DNA from: Pontibacter sp. HSC-36F09
Lineage (GTDB): Bacteria > Bacteroidota > Bacteroidia > Cytophagales > Hymenobacteraceae
Direction of reading: 5' to 3'
Assembly: GCF_024171605.1 (NCBI RefSeq)
Contig: NZ_JALKAA010000004.1
Coordinates: forward strand, 62,001 to 126,000
Length of the DNA stretch: 64,000 bases
In this document: in pieces, positions 61,449-64,000 of the stretch
Layout: every line of letters begins with the position of its first letter
How positions within the stretch are numbered: position 1 is the first letter of the stretch
Notes under the pieces: generated by a model
The model's database searches: none
What the model saw: the letters and a program-made list of their open reading frames with translations, nothing else
Told to the model about the DNA's origin: nothing
Program-made: the position numbers and the translations under genes

Positions 61449-62612
61449 CTACTGTACTTCCGCAGGGGTTATCATACTTCTTTCTTCTGCGCGCTTTTTG
61501 TAATCTTCAATCCTGTTCAGAAGCTCAGATAAACTTTGAGCAACTGTAGAAATTTCTACCTCTATGTTAAACTTGTCAAAGATTAATCTTCCGTTCCGCT
61601 CATAATTGTCAAGAGCTTTTGGCAAAAAATCGTTGTCATTACACATGGTGTTATATAAGTAGTCGTCAGATTGGTGATTTCGACCAAAAAGCTGAATCTC
61701 CCATCCATTTATGTCAACACAAGTGTCAATAGCAATATGGTATGTATCACTTATTTTAAAGTCATGAACTAAGGCTACTTTCTTCTGTCCTTCTCTTCTT
61801 CCATCCCAAATCCATTGCCTATGAACTGAGGGAGCAAATTCATTGCTTGGCAATATGTTGTTTAATTCATTTACTTTTTTGTAAATGGAGTTTGTGTACT
61901 CAATAAACTTGTCAGTCAATTCTTGTACAGCTTCGGAGTTATTTCTGAAGAATGTCAATAGTGCTCTATCTTCCATTGTCTTATTTGTTAAGTTCTCTAA
62001 TGTTCGTATGAAATCTGTTAAATGGTGTACATATACAGAGTTGTTGCTTCTTAAATAACTACCAATGTTCTTCTTAATGTTTTGAAAAAGTTGATCGTAA
62101 GTTATATTGATGAAATGATTCTTAAGTATAAGGTTCTGATCTACTGGAGAAGTTAGTTTATTTAATGACAGAACTATACAAACAGGCTTTCGTGTGTTGT
62201 AGCAATAAGAGTTTACTGTCTTAGAGTAGTCTGCTAAGTCGTTATGTAAATGGTGAAAAATTTTATTTTCAATCCCAATTGCATAGTTGTTAGTAAGAAC
62301 TAATATATCTAACCTTTTATCGTTAATTGTTCTCAGTTCTCTTATAACCTCAATTTCTTCAAAGTCGAGGTCAAACCTGAAATCTTCATCAATTAAGTGA
62401 ATCAAAGAGTTAAGAACTAAATCACCCAAATTATGCTCTTCATTAGGATTAAGGTAAAACTTCAGGATGTTGCTACAAACATTTTCGTAGTGTGGGTAAC
62501 CTGAAATCTCCATAAGAGTCCGAACTCTTTTGGGTTGAGGAATAGCCTTAAAAGCTATTAATAGTTTTGTGTAATCACTTAGCATATTTTCAGTTAGCGT
62601 GGGGGTTAACAT
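61449..62612 (-). CDS. PD-(D/E)XK-type nuclease, island copy 2, between hsdR and hsdM
   Basis: A 387-residue protein. The nuclease core has NVCSNILKFYLNPNEEHNL, D102 in KRLDILVL, E115-N-K117 in AIGIENKIFHH and a following helix with DLADYSKTV. These match the PDDEXK_4 pattern, as in the 53078-54250 gene. The C-terminal part is a separate alpha/beta domain. The frame opens at a TTG at 62627; the ATG at 62612 (MLTPTLTENML) is used. It lies between hsdR (38 bp) and hsdM, an unusual place for an extra nuclease. Strongly AT-rich compared with hsdM. It may be a passenger defense gene or a partner of the restriction system. Confidence 0.83.
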   Translation of the reverse strand: MLTPTLTENMLSDYTKLLIAFKAIPQPKRVRTLMEISGYPHYENVCSNILKFYLNPNEEHNLGDLVLNSLIHLIDEDFRFDLDFEEIEVIRELRTINDKRLDILVLTNNYAIGIENKIFHHLHNDLADYSKTVNSYCYNTRKPVCIVLSLNKLTSPVDQNLILKNHFINITYDQLFQNIKKNIGSYLRSNNSVYVHHLTDFIRTLENLTNKTMEDRALLTFFRNNSEAVQELTDKFIEYTNSIYKKVNELNNILPSNEFAPSVHRQWIWDGRREGQKKVALVHDFKISDTYHIAIDTCVDINGWEIQLFGRNHQSDDYLYNTMCNDNDFLPKALDNYERNGRLIFDKFNIEVEISTVAQSLSELLNRIEDYKKRAEERSMITPAEVQ

Positions 62613-62650
62613 TCTTAAGTTATGCAATTCCTAATGCCGACAAACACAGC

Positions 62651-64000
62651 CTATGCAGACCTGTAAAGCTCCTGTTCAAGCTCATTAATCGCCTTCTCAA
62701 AGTCGGCCTTCTTACCAAAGCGCTTTACAATCTCGATTGGGGTTCCAAATTGGTTTAGGGGTTTAACAGTCAGCACAGAGTTGTTCTCCAGAGAACTTAT
62801 ACCTTCATCGGCATATTTCTCAAGCAAAGTCTGTAGCACTTCCCGGGCTCCGGAGCCATACTTCTCAAAGTAGTTGCGCTTCTTTACTTCTTCAGCTCTT
62901 TCTTTCCGAGTAAGTGGTGGTCTATCAAAAGCGATGTGAACGATCAGATCAAAGGCATCCATGTCTTTACCTATTTCCTGCTGAAGTTCTTCGAATAGCA
63001 CACCTTTTTCTGCCAGTTCATTAATAATAGCTTCTTTACGTTCGCTCTCATTCCACTTGATCAGGAAATCATCCATGGAAGTGTACTCGCTTAATATTTT
63101 ATTGCGGGAATAGTTTTTTAATGACTCTGTGATCAGTTTACCGTCTGCACCATAATACTGCACCCGCTCATTGATCACTGCTACCGCTACATCGTTAACA
63201 TAATACTTCTTTGGTCCGAAAGGCGGATCTGTGATAGGATCATCGTCGTCTTTATCATCAGGCCCTGCTTTATCATCTGGTTTAACAGGAGGAACAGGCG
63301 GTTCGTCTGGCCCTGGCTCATAAATAACAACAGGATCTCCATCAAAATCAGGATCTGCAAACAGATTGGTTACTTGTCTGAAATCCATGATAGAGAAGTA
63401 TACCTTACCGTCATCTTCACGCAGGCGGGTGCCACGCCCTATGATCTGTTTAAATTCCGTCATAGACTGTATGCCAGCTTCCAGCACGATCAGCTTTACC
63501 ATCTTGGTATCTACACCCGTTGTTAAAAGCTTCGATGTAGTTGCAATAACAGGCTCTTTCTCAAGAACTGAGGAGAAGTTGTAAAGCTCCTTTTTGCCAA
63601 TCTCATCATCACCGGTGATGCGCACCACATACTTTGGGTAAGTTTGTAGCATGTCGCTGTTTTCGTTTACCAGTGCCTGTCGCATGCGCTCAGCATGTTC
63701 CGTGTCCACACAAAACACAATGGTTTTGGCCATACGATCTGTCAGCTTCAGGTATTCTGATATTTTCCTGGCTGCTGCCTTGGTGCGATCATCTATAACC
63801 AGGTTGCGGTCAAAGTCTTTGGTGTTGTATATACGGTCCTCTATTTCATGACCATACTTATCTATTTTTCCTTTCTCGGGTCTGTACCCTTCGTCCACGT
63901 TCAGGCTGATGCGCACTACTTTGTAGGGAGCCAAAAAGCCGTCGTCAATACCTTGTTTCAGAGAGTAGGTATAGACCGGTTCTCCAAAGTAGGTAATATT
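62651..64000 (-). CDS. hsdR: Type I restriction endonuclease subunit HsdR (C-terminal part; cut by window edge)
   Basis: The frame is open from 64000 to the stop at 62651 (450 codons), so only the C-terminal half is present. It contains the second RecA-like helicase lobe: TIVFCVDTEHAERM, then VIATTSKLLTTGVDT and QIIGRGTRLRED (motif VI). A Pro/Asp-rich linker (PDDKAGPDDKDDDD) follows, then an EcoEI-type C-terminal domain with MDAFDLIVHIAFDRPPLTR. The N-terminal nuclease and Walker A lobe are outside the window. It is the motor and nuclease of the type I system with the hsdM and hsdS genes downstream, and the first island gene read here. Confidence 0.93.
   Translation of the reverse strand, partial: NITYFGEPVYTYSLKQGIDDGFLAPYKVVRISLNVDEGYRPEKGKIDKYGHEIEDRIYNTKDFDRNLVIDDRTKAAARKISEYLKLTDRMAKTIVFCVDTEHAERMRQALVNENSDMLQTYPKYVVRITGDDEIGKKELYNFSSVLEKEPVIATTSKLLTTGVDTKMVKLIVLEAGIQSMTEFKQIIGRGTRLREDDGKVYFSIMDFRQVTNLFADPDFDGDPVVIYEPGPDEPPVPPVKPDDKAGPDDKDDDDPITDPPFGPKKYYVNDVAVAVINERVQYYGADGKLITESLKNYSRNKILSEYTSMDDFLIKWNESERKEAIINELAEKGVLFEELQQEIGKDMDAFDLIVHIAFDRPPLTRKERAEEVKKRNYFEKYGSGAREVLQTLLEKYADEGISSLENNSVLTVKPLNQFGTPIEIVKRFGKKADFEKAINELEQELYRSA

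Overview
The window looks like chromosomal DNA of a Bacteroidota bacterium, most likely Cytophagales/Hymenobacteraceae (Pontibacter or Hymenobacter relatives). Grounds: a T9SS C-terminal sorting tail, TonB receptors with an N-terminal carboxypeptidase-like domain, PaaN of the short type, TAnnTTTG -7 promoter boxes, few Shine-Dalgarno sequences, and Bacteroidota-type intergenic repeats. The heptamer AGGTATA/TATACCT recurs on both strands, inside and between genes, to a degree that looks lineage-specific. No rRNA, transposase, integrase or CRISPR array was seen.

Layout. 1-9.4 kb: a partial secreted S8 peptidase, paaN, and an iron-acquisition pair (TonB siderophore receptor plus PepSY membrane protein) behind two TTAGA-N5-TCTAA operators. 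9-13.6 kb: a stressosome operon (rsbR, rsbS, rsbT, an RsbT-like/PP2C fusion, and a histidine kinase with an RsbT-like N-terminus), with a single-domain response regulator converging on it. 13.7-36.7 kb: housekeeping and small accessory genes: a lone AT-rich HEPN-motif gene beside tRNA-Pro, APC permease, tRNA-Arg, ohr, sucC, AI-2E transporter, lolD, a possible single-strand-annealing-like protein, recQ, an AraC regulator with a methyltransferase, small enzymes, an ABC ATPase, and a phosphate-selective-type porin. 36.7-47.5 kb: pgk, a 908-aa tandem D-Ala-D-Ala ligase, a PASTA protein, a T9SS cargo protein, rhodanese, an M50 protease and HAD genes, with repeat-rich intergenic stretches. Two of these stretches are inverted copies of one element of about 0.3 kb.

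47.6-64 kb, directly after tRNA-Ile(CAT), is a defense island read entirely on the minus strand and running off the window. In transcription order: hsdR (partial), a PD-(D/E)XK nuclease, hsdM, hsdS, a Septu-like ATPase, an HNH nuclease, a one-pass membrane protein, a second PD-(D/E)XK nuclease, an unrecognised protein with a J-domain-like HPD tail, mcrB, mcrC. Spacing is tight from hsdM to mcrC, so much of it could be cotranscribed. Several members are AT-rich compared with the core genes, which suggests transfer. The stretch between hsdS and mcrB (51.8-58.1 kb) is the best candidate here for an undescribed system.
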